Below are positions 39,418 to 53,200 of a DNA stretch of 64,000 nucleotides, piece by piece; position 1 is the stretch's first letter; the number at the start of each line of letters is the position of its first letter. The notes beneath the pieces were generated by a model. It ran no database searches. It saw only the letters and a program-made list of their open reading frames with translations, and was not told the origin of the DNA. The stretch is taken from contig CM049314.1 of assembly GCA_026874595.1 (NCBI GenBank), forward strand, positions 17,912,729-17,976,728, written 5' to 3'. A program made the translations under genes and the position numbers. This DNA comes from Sipunculus nudus (Eukaryota; Annelida; Sipuncula; Golfingiida; Sipunculidae).

Positions 39418-39664
39418 CACCTATGTAAATATTCATTTGTGAATCGCATTCTACGGGAGTTTTTTCAATGGAAAATTAATAGTTTAAAGTATTGATGTTC
39501 TCTATGACAAGGGCCTAACTGAAATGCATCCCGGTATGCACACCTATGTAAATATTCATTTGTGAATCGCATTCTACGGGAGTTTTTTCTAATGGAAAAT
39601 TAATAGTTTAAAGTATTGATGTTCTCTATGACAAGGGCCTAACTGAAATGCATCCCGGTATGCA
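39418..39664 (+). repeat. 123-bp tandem duplication, unit 1
   Basis: Two almost identical copies, 39418-39540 and 39541-39664, each starting cacctatgtaaatattc. They differ by one inserted base in the run before aatggaaaatt. Non-coding. Confidence 0.93.
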
Positions 39665-39801
39665 TCTTAGTATTAAATACTTACTAAAAATATTACAGAT
39701 CTCGAGCAGAGTCACGCATAGCACAGGGATACAAATACTTTAGGTTGTTTGGTATGGTCCGTAGGCTCTGTATACTATGGTTCCATCGAGTCACTACGAT
39801 A

Positions 39802-39807
39802 TTTATT
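39802..39807 (-). terminator. Possible poly(A) signal for lectin copy 2
   Basis: AATAAA on the minus strand, about 540 nt past the copy 2 stop codon and on the unit 1 side of the junction. If used, copies 2 and 3 would have a different 3' UTR from copy 1. The equivalent position for copy 3 is about 63133. Confidence 0.25.
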
Positions 39808-40348
39808 TTTTTTTCAAACTTAATTGAATAGATTCAACACATTAATATTAGTTGCTGGTGGTGGTGCTATAATTGGGCCATGAAAATTCCTGCCACCTTT
39901 AGCATCGTTCATCTCCTACAGGGAACTGCAGCTCGCAGCTCAGGCCCACTTTGACGATGAGTTTGTTGAGTTTATCACGATTCTAACTCAAATACAAAAT
40001 ATACAATATAAATTTTTTTACAGAGGAGGCTGTGAGCCTATCTGTCAGTGCTTTTCGGACGTTATGTGGACTCTTGTGATCATCGATATATAAATGTATA
40101 TTTATATATAATAAATGTAATATATTCAGGTTCAATACATCACAGTGAAAGTGCTCTACCGTGCAGGGGAGCATTAAATATATTATACTCTGTATATAAA
40201 TAGCTTAATTTCATAATGTACTACAGTAATGTTTCGTGAGTATATCATAATGTATAGTCCATGGTTATGCTTAATTCCAAAGGCTTGCAAATATATGAAG
40301 AATAATAGAAAATATTTAACACGCGATGTAACTTCGTGTATATGAATT

Positions 40349-43247
40349 TCAAAATATGGCATAATGCTCACATATAGAGGAAAATTTGTAACTGATGGGA
40401 ACGTCGGCCCAGGCCCAGTTAAACCTACGCCAGAAGACAAGGTAAGGCTCTCCGCCACCGTTGTTGTCTGGTTCTCCTTGGTTCCAGTTCGTGTAAGTCA
40501 GAAGTGCACCAGTCGCCATCCATTTCCACTTACCTTCTTCCTCACTATCAGAGCCGGAGGTCCAGTACCCTAAAAAATTTAGTGTGATCCGTTCGTTAAT
40601 ATATATTTGTAGTAAAGGTACTAAAGGACTAAAGAATCCCCTTTAAACAATCTTTTTTATAGGCGTAAATATGTTTTGCTTTGTTTGGACAGTCAACTGG
40701 ATATGTTTGATGTTCTCTAGAAAATAGTTTTTATTCCAAACAGGAAGTAAAATATAGGAATATATTTAAAAAGTGAAAACAACCTTGTCCAACATAATCC
40801 AGGTTTTTGATATGGACTATTTTACAGATACACGAACCACACAAAAAAGCTTCATTCGGATTGTTCCCATCAGAATGGCATTTGAGGAAATGGAGAAATA
40901 AAAGAGTAAAGAGACTACATTTTAAAGATTCTTATTTGTCCAATTACCCTTGGCAGCATGTGGATGTTTATTGACGACATCTTGTAAGTTGGTCTGTTCG
41001 TCCTGTGACTCTATACTGACCAGATCACCGCCCTGAGCATGACATTTGTCACGGGCGGCCTTCCAAGACATTGCTTCGTTTACCAGTTTGTAACAGGAAT
41101 ACAGAGCCTGTCCATTTTGCCCCAACGATTCTATGAGGAATGTGTGGTCAAACCCACTCAGGCATCCTGTTTAAAGAGCAAAATAAAACAAATGACTTAA
41201 ACGTACATGTAAAGAGTTAGTATTAAAAGATAAATCGTTATTTCCATAAACAGCTAAGGATTCAACAATCGCGGATATAATTCTAACACTGTGTATCAAA
41301 CCCTCCGTCTTTTAATTACCATAAAAAATAAAAAAATAAATTTTTGATCTGTCAGTTGATATTTTACCGATTTTTCCACCAAATGCCTAAGTAGCCACAA
41401 AATGTCGATTCTCTTAAACTTGCTACGCAGTGCCCATGGGTGATTTATTATTCGAGTAGTTCAATCGTGGGATTTATCCCATGAACCAAACTTAATTGTG
41501 ATCAAGATAGCCTCTTAAAATGAAAACAAAATCAGTTAATTAGGTGTGGAGACTTACTGAACTCGACTGAAGAGTAGAGTGAAGTAGTATGATCAATGGT
41601 GAATCTCTGGACTCTTGACACTAGAAGTTCACAGGTGTTGTTGGAAAAGACATTGAATGCCTTGCATTCGTTTTCATCGTTACATTTTGACATACACCAA
41701 AACGCCAAGGGAGCTTGAAAACGAGGGTTTGCATCTATGAAGTACGACCTAGACGCTGTTGCATGCAAAGATGGTCGTTCTTGGTAAGTTCTTTTGACTG
41801 TGCATTTTTCAAGGGCTGCTGTATCTGAAGTGATAAAGAATGTGTAACGCTAATCCAAATTAACGTATCACCATTCAGTCGACTTACAGGTTGTGTTTGA
41901 TTACTGATTTGTGTGTATAAGGACACTGCAAAATATCCTTTATTATTTAAATTATTACACCAAAATATGAACCTGTAAATTTATTGTATCTAAACATTTC
42001 AGAATATGCTATAAACATTAATTCCCGAAAAAAAAAATATTTGTTTGAACAATAAAGCATGTAAACTGTTTGAAATATTTAGCGCATTATTTACACGTTT
42101 TTGCTCATTTACTTTGCTTTAAATCTCAAGCGTATAAGAAAACACTTACAGGAGCGATATATATATCGTCAACAGCAATTGACGAATTGGAACAAATTTT
42201 GAAATTTAAGAGGGAGACGAATGACGAGTAATTCCTTATTGCTGGATGTTTAAATTACAGTTTCATACGACACTACGAGCCACTTATCAAGAAAAAACGT
42301 CCTTCGTTGAAGAATTTTGAAAGTAATAACAGAGAACGCTTCTTATGGCTTGTTCTGTATACCTGTTTTTATATCCGTTTCTATTCTAAACTGGCATTGA
42401 ATTACAATTGCGTTAAGATTTCTTGAAGGTATTGTCTGAATGACATTTAACAATAAAGCCATGTAGAATTGTTATAATAAAATATTAAATATTATTAAAA
42501 CATAAACTGTACCTCCCAATGAATATCTATCACTTTTATGATTATTCCTTCCTTTTGCTCAAATATATACAAAACATAAAAGTAAAGACCCAGTAAAGAT
42601 CAACTGAATACTCTTCTCTGAAGGCTTTGCATTAGCATACAGACACATCGATTTTTGCTGAATAATTTAAACAGCTGGAACGCAACGTCCTTGAAATCCA
42701 TCTAGCCAGATGACTTCAGTGCCCTATGTAGTGGAGTGGAAAATATATCTTTTTGTTTAATTGCCAGGAATTGGCATAGTTTTACCTCTTTATGACGAAA
42801 TTTCCTGGTTAAACTTTGCCACTTTTTTTTTCTAATTTACCTATTTGAACATATGCTCGCCTCTGTTCAGCCAAGCCGTAGTAAAAATTTTCTCTAATGA
42901 TAAGACGCAAACAATGTATCGGAAAGTGTTTTATTTCCTGTTATTCAGTTCAACTTCTTTTAACTATATGACTTGAAGTGTTGTCTTTAAAACGTCTTTG
43001 ACGACATAGGAAGAGAAAGGGAGAAACTTTGCGGATTTCAGGAACATACACAGGACTCTATGACAGCGCACTTCACCTAAAATAACCAAAGTTCAAATTA
43101 AATTTTGGATGATTATATTAAACGTCCGATCTCACATGTTTCCGGTTTTAAATAATAATTAATCAGGAAATAGGCCCTATACATAAAAAAATACTGCTCA
43201 CCTGCAACCCAAAATACGAGGGCAACTGCGAAACAAAACATATTCAT
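40349..43247 (-). CDS. Secreted PAN + C-type lectin domain protein, copy 2
   Basis: Exons on the minus strand are 43202-43247, 41558-41824, 40948-41166 and 40349-40569, with the same lengths and splice sites as copy 1. The predicted 250-residue protein differs from copy 1 only at residue 144, which is Asp (GAC) instead of Val (GTC), just before the conserved K-C of the lectin domain. Signal peptide, PAN-like domain and the altered lectin motifs (EPD, Y220, WAD, I236) are unchanged. The tandem junction at 40242 lies about 107 bp beyond the stop codon. Its 3' UTR therefore runs into the far end of unit 1, unlike copy 1, whose 3' UTR runs into unique sequence. Intact splice sites and an open frame suggest a working gene; expression is unknown. 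Confidence 0.9.
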
Positions 43248-44290
43248 GTCGATGGATTTGCACTGTTTACTTGGTGAATACTGACACTCGTGACTCTAGC
43301 TTCACCGCCGCTTTGCGCTTAAATGCTACAAGAATTGTACAATCGCCTGGTTATACGGGATATAAGGCTCACGCTCACATGACTGTTTTCAGGTGTTAAT
43401 AATTATTCCAGGGAATAAATATTAACAGCAGTGACCTTTCGCTCTCTCGAGACAGGGAATACCTTCCGGAAATGAGCCAATTCAGTGGCTAGGGGAAGTT
43501 GCTAGATCGAAGGAAGGTGTCCAGCAAAGTATATGCATATTTAATCTCTCTTGAAAATACACTTAATTTTTGACCTTGCAAAACAAGCAAATATGGGCGG
43601 CATGGAGGATGCGCCAAAGGCACTTTTTTCATCTTAATCAACATTAAGGATAAAAATTATTCTTCCAATAAAGCGAATATACATTTAAAATTGGAATTCT
43701 TAATCATATTGTGATATCCATATTCATGTATATTAGGAGAAAATTTTAATTGTTTATGGAAAAATTTGTGTCGTGTTAATAAATGAATAAAACTACATAT
43801 GTGGTTCTGATGTCAAAGCAATATAAGTCAACAAATCATGAAAACTATTAACACTCCCGTTTTGTGACGTCTTTTAACCACATTTAATTTATTATAATAA
43901 ATAGTCCTGCTAAAATAGTTTATTTGCTTTCAGCAATTAGCATTTTGCTCTTCTGATATGTAACCGTTATTTAAACATGAATTAGGGTTTCTTAAATTTC
44001 TTATGTGTATATGTTTGCGAAGAACGAATGACCGACAGAAATTTGAATAATATATTGTGTGAAGGAAGTCTTGGGAAATTGTTTTACAAGGTAAAACATT
44101 CTGTCCGGAAATCAGTGCCTTTTACTAGGTCTATATTAAAGGTTCGGCCAAAGATATCACTTTGAAATATTCATATATCTAAAATCAAAAGTATTGATTC
44201 ACACTTATACTTTCTACACAGTAAACTGTGCTTTATTGTACACTCAATACTTATTCTCTCTCTTAGCTGTACATGACAATAAGCTAAATT

Positions 44291-44367
44291 GACGTGGTCT
44301 AGTGGTCACATCACTGGATTCCAGAACTGGAATCAGGTACCTGATAAGAACTCACGCAGCTCGAAAA
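44291..44367 (+). repeat. tRNA-like SINE head, unit 2
   Basis: Unit 2 counterpart of the SINE fragment at 20934-21010, with the same degenerate B box. Confidence 0.42.
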
Positions 44368-44561
44368 AGGCAAAATGGTCAAACCTTAATAGGAAATGAG
44401 ATTTATCCTCCGATGCCAAAACTACGGTAATGACCCTGTATTATGGTCTTGATATAAACCTGATATAACCCACGATTTTTTTTTTATTTTCCCCAATAAC
44501 CCGTTTAATTCAATATTCTTTAGAAATGAAGAAAAATATTTATGATTTCATATGAAGAAGC

Positions 44562-45064
44562 AAATATATTATATTGATTTCTATTTCATTTTTTATTTAC
44601 TCGTTGTGAAAATAGATACCAATGTAGCATGCAGGAACGTGGCATATGAGGTCGGAGAACTCATGTTTCCTTTGTCATGAAAGCTAGGTATCTTTAATGG
44701 TTTTACTTACTCAAAAATAAAAAAATCAATACCTACACGATTAATATATGTTATATATTATTGAAAAGTTCCATGGCAAGCTTTGATGAAGTGGCTCTGT
44801 ACACGTTGATTGAAGGAAATATATTATATTGATTTCTATTTTATGTTTTATTTACTGGTTGTGAAAATGGATACCAATGTAGCATGCTGGAACGTGGCAT
44901 ATGAGGTCTGAGAACTTATGTTTCCTTTGTCATGAAAGGTAGGTATCTTTAAATGTTTTACTTACTCAAAAATAAACAATCAATACTTACACGATTAATT
45001 TATGTTACATATGATTGAAAAGTTCCATGGCAATTTTTGATGAAGTGGCCCTGTACTCGTTTAT
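44562..45064 (+). repeat. 255-bp tandem duplication, unit 2
   Basis: Unit 2 counterpart of 21204-21706: copies at 44562-44816 and 44817-45064, with a small difference (taaatgtttt for taatggtttt) near 44951. Confidence 0.9.
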
Positions 45065-45407
45065 CGCTATCATTTACGGAGTAGGAAATTCCGGGCTGGG
45101 AGAGGTAATGATCAAACCTATTATTACGTATCTATTTCTCCCGCTTTGACATTGTCTAGTAATGGTCGCAGCTGAAATTCTGTTCCATTAATGCATTTGA
45201 TGTAACTGTCTCGTTGAATTTAACACAGGGAGTTTATTTTGCTCTAATGAGGCCATTAAGCGATTGACATACTACACACAAAGTGGCTATCAGTAGCATT
45301 AACAAATTATTGACAATAGTTAATCCTAATTATTTGCCAACTTTTATTTCTTTTAAGAGCTTTAAAGTCAGTTGAAATATGGCATATATAAAGATGATTA
45401 TTTGCAG

Positions 45408-46098
45408 GAAAGATATATTTTAATCGAACTAAAAATGTCCGCATCGATCAAAATTCAGAAAAAAATTCCTTTAAAATGTTAAATATGAACTATTACATAC
45501 TACAAGTCGTCTCAAAGTCAGAAGCAAATATCAACTGTCACATACTGTTTCTTTAGTAATTCAGCATTCTATATTATTTTGATGTATCTGGGACACAAGA
45601 TATGACATTTTATTGTGGGAGGGAAACGTCTGAAGTATCATAAACACACTTACGAAATCATACAAAGAATTATCCTTGTTACCATTCTTTTTAGATGTGT
45701 GGGCTATGTGCATTTTTGGAAGTATTGTCTTCATTGTTAACTATAGCAGACATAATTATAGACACACTTGTAGACCGTACTGATTCCATAGAGGCCATCA
45801 CGACTTACCTGAAAGAGAGCCATCATACTGGTGCAGCATACACGCTACCCAAGGGATACTGAAATGAAACTGATACCTAGGTGCGTCATTTGAAAACTGT
45901 GTATTTAATTTAATATGATGCAAATTGTATAATACTTGCAAAAAAAAAAGTGACGTCTTTTTTTGATAATTTAATTATCACGTAGGCTTTCAAAGCGCCG
46001 TCTTCTTCGTTAGGTCATATAAAAATGATTTCCCCCAACACGTCTACCTTCATCACCTGAAGGGGTTGTTTGGCGGGGTGGTCGTGTTAGCTATTTTT
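45408..46098 (+). repeat. Dispersed repeat, unit 2 copy
   Basis: Unit 2 counterpart of 22050-22740, with a g to a change in cttcatcacc near 46050. Confidence 0.78.
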
Positions 46099-47500
46099 TA
46101 ATATTTTAAAATAAAATTTCACTTTTTAAAATTAATAAAGTTTACTAGAAAAACACAAAAGCATGTTCTTCTTGTGTTTATTTTATAAATTGACCATGGG
46201 TATAATATATTATAATATTGATCATGTCGATAATTCACGATTTACATAAAGCCAACATGAGTAATTTTTATTGAAATAATTATTCTCCAGTGCTTTATTT
46301 TTTAACCTAGCCAGAGTGTAGTCTGTCTGATCGATAACAATAACAGTTTGCCTGAACTCATCATTCTTAATTGGCGGTGTCGGTTGCCTGTCTGGTCAAC
46401 GTGCTCAGTGCTAACATCGGACTTCAGTTTAACAGCAAACATTACTGATAATATTATTGCAGATGAATTTAATGCTCACAGGTGTGTTGGCTTTCGAACA
46501 CATCACAGAAACTGCAATCAAAGCTTAATCCGGGTATAGCAAATCAGAGATAGAATATAAATACATTCAGTATGAGTGAACAGACGTTTCTGTGTATTCA
46601 TTCATCTCTTACTCCCATCATGTCTCTCTCTCTCTCTCAGTAACATATAAATATGTATATTTTTATATGTATAATAAAAAATCCTGACACTTGGGTGGCA
46701 CAGGCCTTAACGAGAATGGAGTAAAAGAGTCGGCGGCACTCGCAGCTTTGAAGGATCTGTTAAATTCTTGAATACTTACCAAGAATTCAGAAAAAAGTGA
46801 AATTATGTTGTTTTATATGACAAAACCTTTCCAATATTTGTATTTCTCAAATGAATTTATTTCTTTTCATTAATATTTTGCAGTAATATACAGTGGAACC
46901 TGTCTAAAAGAACAACTTTCTAATAAGATCATCTGTCCATCAGCGACACCAATGAACGAACCAACCGAAATGATTCACATTCATTATGGCAGTCCTGCCT
47001 AAGAAGAACACCTGTGAATTTGTTGCGAGTCCCCAATGGAGATATTACAAAGGTTTCAAGTCCATGTTTCTGTACATGTTCATTTAATACAGATGAATTA
47101 TTTAAAAGTTTAGTCTTAATCATGTGTGCGCAGGTTCATTTTTAAAGTAACAAGATGAAAGGTCTCATCTGACTTTGACAGTTCCTACATGTTTTTCAGA
47201 AACTGACAAGTAATATCACGTGTCTAGTAACCATCTCAGACCAGAACTTTTGATCATCACATAAGAAAGATAACGTCAAGAAATGTGGAAAACTTTGTTT
47301 ACCAATGTGTTATTAGGCAATATACCCTGAGGGTATTGTTGCATTGGTTACAACCCGCTATACACGCAATGACATGTTGCTTGTTTCTTCTCAAGCCATG
47401 GAACGTAGTTTTTTAAAATATTTGGAAGGTCATTGATTACGCCTATATGGATGTATATGCGATTTATGGGATATGACATTAGGACCTAGATCACGTTTGT

Positions 47501-48899
47501 ATTCCAACAGGTACCAAAGTGTCCAAATGAAACTCAAATATTTCCCATCTTTGTAAATTTTGTAATGTAAATGACAATGCAGAACATATGCTGTTTGAAT
47601 GTAAATTATTGAGGGGGATATGGGAAAATATTATGAAATACTTCATATCCAGATAAACTGGGAATCGCTCGTAGTTGGTCATAAATACGCACTGGATGGT
47701 AATTCTGTAAAAATGAACGATTTCATAATATCAGTAATTACATATGACATTTTTAAGTACAATATGCATTGAAAATATAATAAAAAAAGCCTATAAGAGA
47801 GTAAAATACGACAATATGTATCGCAAGATATTATGAAACATGTATATATGCAGAAATATTTAAAATATCCTTTCTTAAATCAAATTTCCATAGATAGATT
47901 TATAAAAATTAAAGATAGTATTTTATATGTATGTTAATATTGTTTGTTTATTTATTTTTCATTATATTCTTAAATGTTATTTTGCTGACAGATAAAAAGT
48001 AATAATATTTTGAATGTATTCATTCCATCCCCTCTATCTGTCGGAGTGGATATGGCTTTGTCAACGGCAGAGTATATTGCAATAAAGGTCATTTTAAAAA
48101 ATGAAGGCTGCCCTTTTCATACATCATATGAAGGATATTATACAATCAATACAAGGATTAGTAAATTAGTTATAATGGACTTTTTTGCGTAAGGTGGTTT
48201 TATCCCTCGACAAATTTGCTTTCGTTATGATTCAAGTGGATGAATTTAGGCATCAATGGTTACACTAGATTTATGTTAATTTCTCAATACCTTATTGCGC
48301 CCCGGAGAAAAAAAATATATAGCTTCTGAGGGTACACACTTTCACCAGCATAATGTTTTAATCTCTATGTAAGTCCTGACATATAACCAAACAAATATTA
48401 TCGTCAAAATTATCGTGCGCTACCAGGAGACTGCTGTCGTAGTAATGTTCATGAATATACATATGCACTCTTAACAGTGACATCCTCTTTACTGCAGCAC
48501 CTAAGAGTAGATATTAATTTTTCACAGCATTCTGCTCATAACTGAATATTATAATGACAAAAAGACTAAATCAGAGACAAACAAACAGAAGGGAACTCTT
48601 TATGATAATTATAACCACCTCATTATTCTCAGATTCAACAGTCCACTTTACATACAACCACAGGGAATTTATGCATGCCGCATTACCTAGTTAAGACTGT
48701 TAACCGTCGTATATGAGTTAATTAAACAGCAGTATTTGTGCTCTTTATTTAGATGATCACGTCAGAAAGAGAAGGATTGTGTGTGACTGCTCTTAAGAAA
48801 CAACTGTCAGATATAGGTATGTCTAGTCCGTCTTCTTGCATGTTATGCAGTGACTCAAGTACCTTTGTTAATTATGATTGAATGAACTGTTCGTTGTAA
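47501..48899 (+). mobile_element. 5'-truncated LINE copy, unit 2
   Basis: Unit 2 counterpart of the truncated LINE at 24143-25541, with the same ends and flanks. Confidence 0.82.
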
Positions 48900-49662
48900 A
48901 CGGGTCAACCCTTCATGATTCGATCATATATAATTCTGTCTGTTATAACATTTACTCATCTGTTCAAAGGAGTATATAATTTTGAAATGGTTTACTCTTC
49001 TTTCGTTGGCCCTTCAGCGGAATACGGAGTACAGAGTAAAAGCATGTATCAAAATGTAGCCAAAATGTTTGATCTTACTTATGCAAGAGTGTTATTCTGT
49101 TCATAAATGTTCTAATAATTTCCAAACATGTTTCAGTTATTGGACAAAAGTTACATATACTGTACTTGAAAGTGTTGAGATTATTACAGGAAAGATGAAA
49201 AATATAACACATTATGTATGTACGGAAACATTCATAGATCGTGTGTGTTACTACCATGGTCGCAACCTGGTATAAACATGTTGCATAAAACATTATGTTT
49301 GATGCCTGTTGGAATCAATGCAGTTTTGTGTATATAAATTAGTGTGCTGTCATTTTCCCTTGTCTGGAACTTCTCATACATTTTATACAATTACACAGTA
49401 TAATTACACCAGCAGGTCATATTTAAAGCTTTCGCATATTATAGCTCGCAGATACTAAGCTCAAAATCTGTGTGATGGATTATTCAGAGAGCGAAGTTAT
49501 TGTAACAACAAAATTCAGTCCATAATCGTGGTCATTGTCGTGTTCAATAGGCTTGTGCATGTGTCCAAGTAAGTTCAATGAAACATCTGAAAATATAAGC
49601 TATGGCTACTATTGTGTAATTATTAAGATATGTCACGAATCTGTATATATATACATATATAT

Positions 49663-49776
49663 AGCGAAAGTTAAGATAAACAGTGACGCCTTTTAGATAG
49701 ACTAACTAGTTTATTAACACACTAATAAACTAGTTAGTCTATCTAAAAGGCGTCACTGTTTATCTTAACTTTCGCT
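49663..49776. repeat. Perfect hairpin, 54-bp arms, unit 2
   Basis: Arms 49663-49716 and 49723-49776, loop acacac; identical to the unit 1 hairpin. Confidence 0.9.
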
Positions 49777-50223
49777 TAAACTACAGACTAACACGGCTAT
49801 ACCACTTTTTTGCCACATGGTTGATTTATAAAATCATTTTGCCTTGTCAGAACACATTGTGGATGTGATCCAATAGAGGTGTTCCCAAACACGTTCTTTT
49901 AGTCGTTGATGAAGCAATAAAACGTCACTTTAAGTGTCATATACACTGCCTTGAATTTAGTAAAACCCAGATGAAATGTAATTTAAAATGAAAAATAAAC
50001 ACACCAGTTCTGCTTTCTGAGAGTAACCGTTGTATAAATGTTTTTAGATTTTTAGCCTGAATTTTATTTACATTAGTTGTTCAGTTGTTCAGTTATACAG
50101 TCTAGATCTCATAGAAGCGTGTGAATTATTGCGGTATTTCAGATCAGACTTCATCTACACTCAGCTAAATGTGTCTTCTTGCCTGTAACTTATATGAGAT
50201 AACACTGAAAGGTTATGACTTAG

Positions 50224-53200
50224 GTATTATCTTATAAAAAAATTATGCTTAGTATGTGTTTATGCACCGAACAAAGAAGGGGAACGGAAACTTTTCTTTG
50301 AGGACTTAGAGAAATGGGTGATGGAAAAAAGTGATTCTATAAGGTGTATCATTATAGGAGGTGATTTTAATTGTTGTCTGCAAGATGATGATAGGAGCAC
50401 GATGTCACATATGGCAGACCAAAGTAGAATACTATTGAAAATATGTTAAATACTTTAAAGCTAACTGATATATGGAGTTGTTATGGCAGGTTAAATAACC
50501 GTTTTACATGGTCAGAAAGGAATGTAAGCGGTAGACTTGACTATTTCTTTATCTATAAATCTGAACTCTGGAACTGCTTAAATTATGGCTGTGAATACGT
50601 ACTGTCAGAGCAAAAAGAACATCGGCTGTCCGATCACAAAGTTATAAAGTTATATCTGGATTTTAAAGTATGCGTTAGAGGACCGGGATATTGGAAACTA
50701 AACGTCAGCTAATAAAATCATCCAATTTATATTGGGCTGATTAAGGACTGTATTGCCTCTAGTTACACCCGTTATAAACACAATTCTGCGAGGCTAGCTT
50801 GGGAAATGATAAAAATTAACATAAAAGAAGCAAGAATTAACTACTCTAAATAGAAAAGAAAAAAAAAAATAGTAGATTAGCTATGATAGATAAAAGGATT
50901 AAACAAATTTCGTAGCTTATTAGTTTAAATTCAATAGCTATGGATATAGAAAGATTAAAAGAAGAAAAGCATTAACTTGAACTAGAAGAAAATAAATATT
51001 TGATAATATAACAAAAGGTGCTCAAATACATAGTAGAGCTAATTGGATTGAACAAGGGGAAAAGAGTACGAATTACTTTTTCAGGCTGGAGAATATAAAC
51101 GAGTCAGATAACACTATTTATAAAATCATAGAAAACAATAATATAATAGAAGATGATGAAGGAATACTAAACCATATAAATAATTATTACAAAAACTTAT
51201 ATACATCACACAATCCATGTGTGAAAGAGATACAGAAATACTTAAATAAAACAAAAGTTTTAAATGCTTTAAGTGATGCAGATAAAGATATATGTGATAC
51301 AGAAATGACATTGGATGAAATTAAAATTGCTGTTACTCAAATGAAGAAAAACAAGTCCCCAGGATTAGATTGCAGCCCTATTGAATTATACGTGACCTTT
51401 TGGGATGACCTAAAAGAGTTTTTATATATTGCTTTCATAAATTCGTATAGTCACAATAAATTATGTACTACAATGCGTACAGCTGAAATAGCAATATTAT
51501 TTAAGAAAGGAGACAAATATAATTTAAATAATTATAGACATATAAGCCTCTGTAACACTGATTCTAAAATATTAGCACAAGTATTAGCAAATAGATTGCA
51601 AAAAATTTTACCAAAAATAAATGACACAGATAAGACCGGATATATTAAAGGTAGATACATCGGAAATAATTTACGCCTAATCACGGACATATTTGAATTT
51701 GCTTAGAAATATAATAAAGAAGGGGGGTTAATTTTTCTCGATTTTACATAGGCTTTTGATGGCTTAGAATTGAATTTTATGTTTGAAACTTTAAAAAAAT
51801 TTAATTTTGGTCAGAATTTTATCAACTGGATAAAAACTTTTTACAATAACCCACTTTTGACTACAAAAAATAACGGATGGTTATCTTCAAAAAATGCAAT
51901 GAAAAGAGGTATACGGCAAGGCTGTCCAGTATCTGCATTACTTTTTATTATTTCAGTTGAAATATTGGCACAAAAAATACGAATAAATGATAATATTAAC
52001 GGCTTTATTTTCGGCAGTAAAGAAATAAAACTTAGCCAATATGTAGATGATACTACTTTGACTCTGAGAAATGATAAATCAGTTTCAATTGCCTTGAAGG
52101 AAATTTATGAATTTGGAAACCTAGCTGGTTTAAAACTAAATATGGCAAAAAATACCGCTCTAGATCTCGGAAATAATAAGAGGTATAATGACCCAATAGG
52201 AGTAACATGGACAAAACAGCCATTGAAATGCTTAGGTATTTGGTTTGGATATGATGAGAATGTATAGAAAAACTAAACTTGGAAGATACAATTGATAAAA
52301 TAGGGAATAACATAAAACTTTGGAAGTTGAGGAATCTAAGTTTAATTGGAAAAATATTAATTGTTAAGACAATATTTTTATCTAAAATAGCATTACAAGC
52401 TTCGGTACTACATATTCCGGACGGATTCGAATAAAGAATAAACAAATTAAAAGGTCAGTTTTAATAAGAGATATAAAAGAAGGCGGTCTTAAAATGATCG
52501 ATATCAATAGTTGGTTACTTGCATTTAAAGCTGCATGGGTACCAAGAATACTTTATGAAGAAAATAAATGGAAACATATCTCCAAATTATTTACACAACT
52601 GTGGGCTCCATACAGACTGGGTATTTAACACAAACTGTGTATCAAAAAGCTGTTTTGCATATTGAAACATATACCCCAATTTTATAGAGAAGTGATATTA
52701 GCTTTTAATAAATGTAAGGTTAAAAGAGAGATTACTTCACCAGAAGATATTTTAAAACAACCATTATGGGGTAACACTGAATTTATGATCAATAATAAAT
52801 GCTTATATTTTAAAGCCTAGGGTGAAGAAAATATAATTTATATTCGAGATGTTCTGAACAATGATGGCAGTTTTATATCAGTCAGCAACCTTTTAAAGAA
52901 ATTAAAAAAAACCCACAATTTTATATCGGAATATATACAGGTAAAAAATGCCGTTAAAAAGTCTCTTTCTCTATTTCCAAAAGAACAATTCATAAAGATA
53001 TTGCTTTATCTCGAACACACATACATGTTTGGTAAACATAATATTAATATATATATAAGAAAAAAAATCAAAATTCTTCTACAATGATTAGTAAGAAGAT
53101 ATATGTCTTTTCCAAAACATCAAATTATTGAGCAGGAAAAATTTAAAAAAGAATTAATAAGTTAGACATAAGTCTATCAGTGTAAAATTAAAATATGCCA

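Larger units (their letters stand above)
16885..40241. repeat. Tandem unit 1 (23,357 bp)
   Basis: First copy of a head-to-tail repeat. Position 16885 aligns with 40242, and the alignment runs to the next junction at 63573. The spacing drifts only slightly (23,357, 23,358, 23,359, 23,346, 23,335, 23,331), and each step is explained by a small indel. Both boundaries share the short string atatcataatg; the flank to its left differs (aaaaa at 16880-16884, gtgagt at 40236-40241), which fixes the breakpoint. The unit holds a lectin gene, two LINE copies, a TIR-receptor pseudogene and many non-coding repeats. Differences from unit 2 are scattered single bases plus a few indels. Confidence 0.96.
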
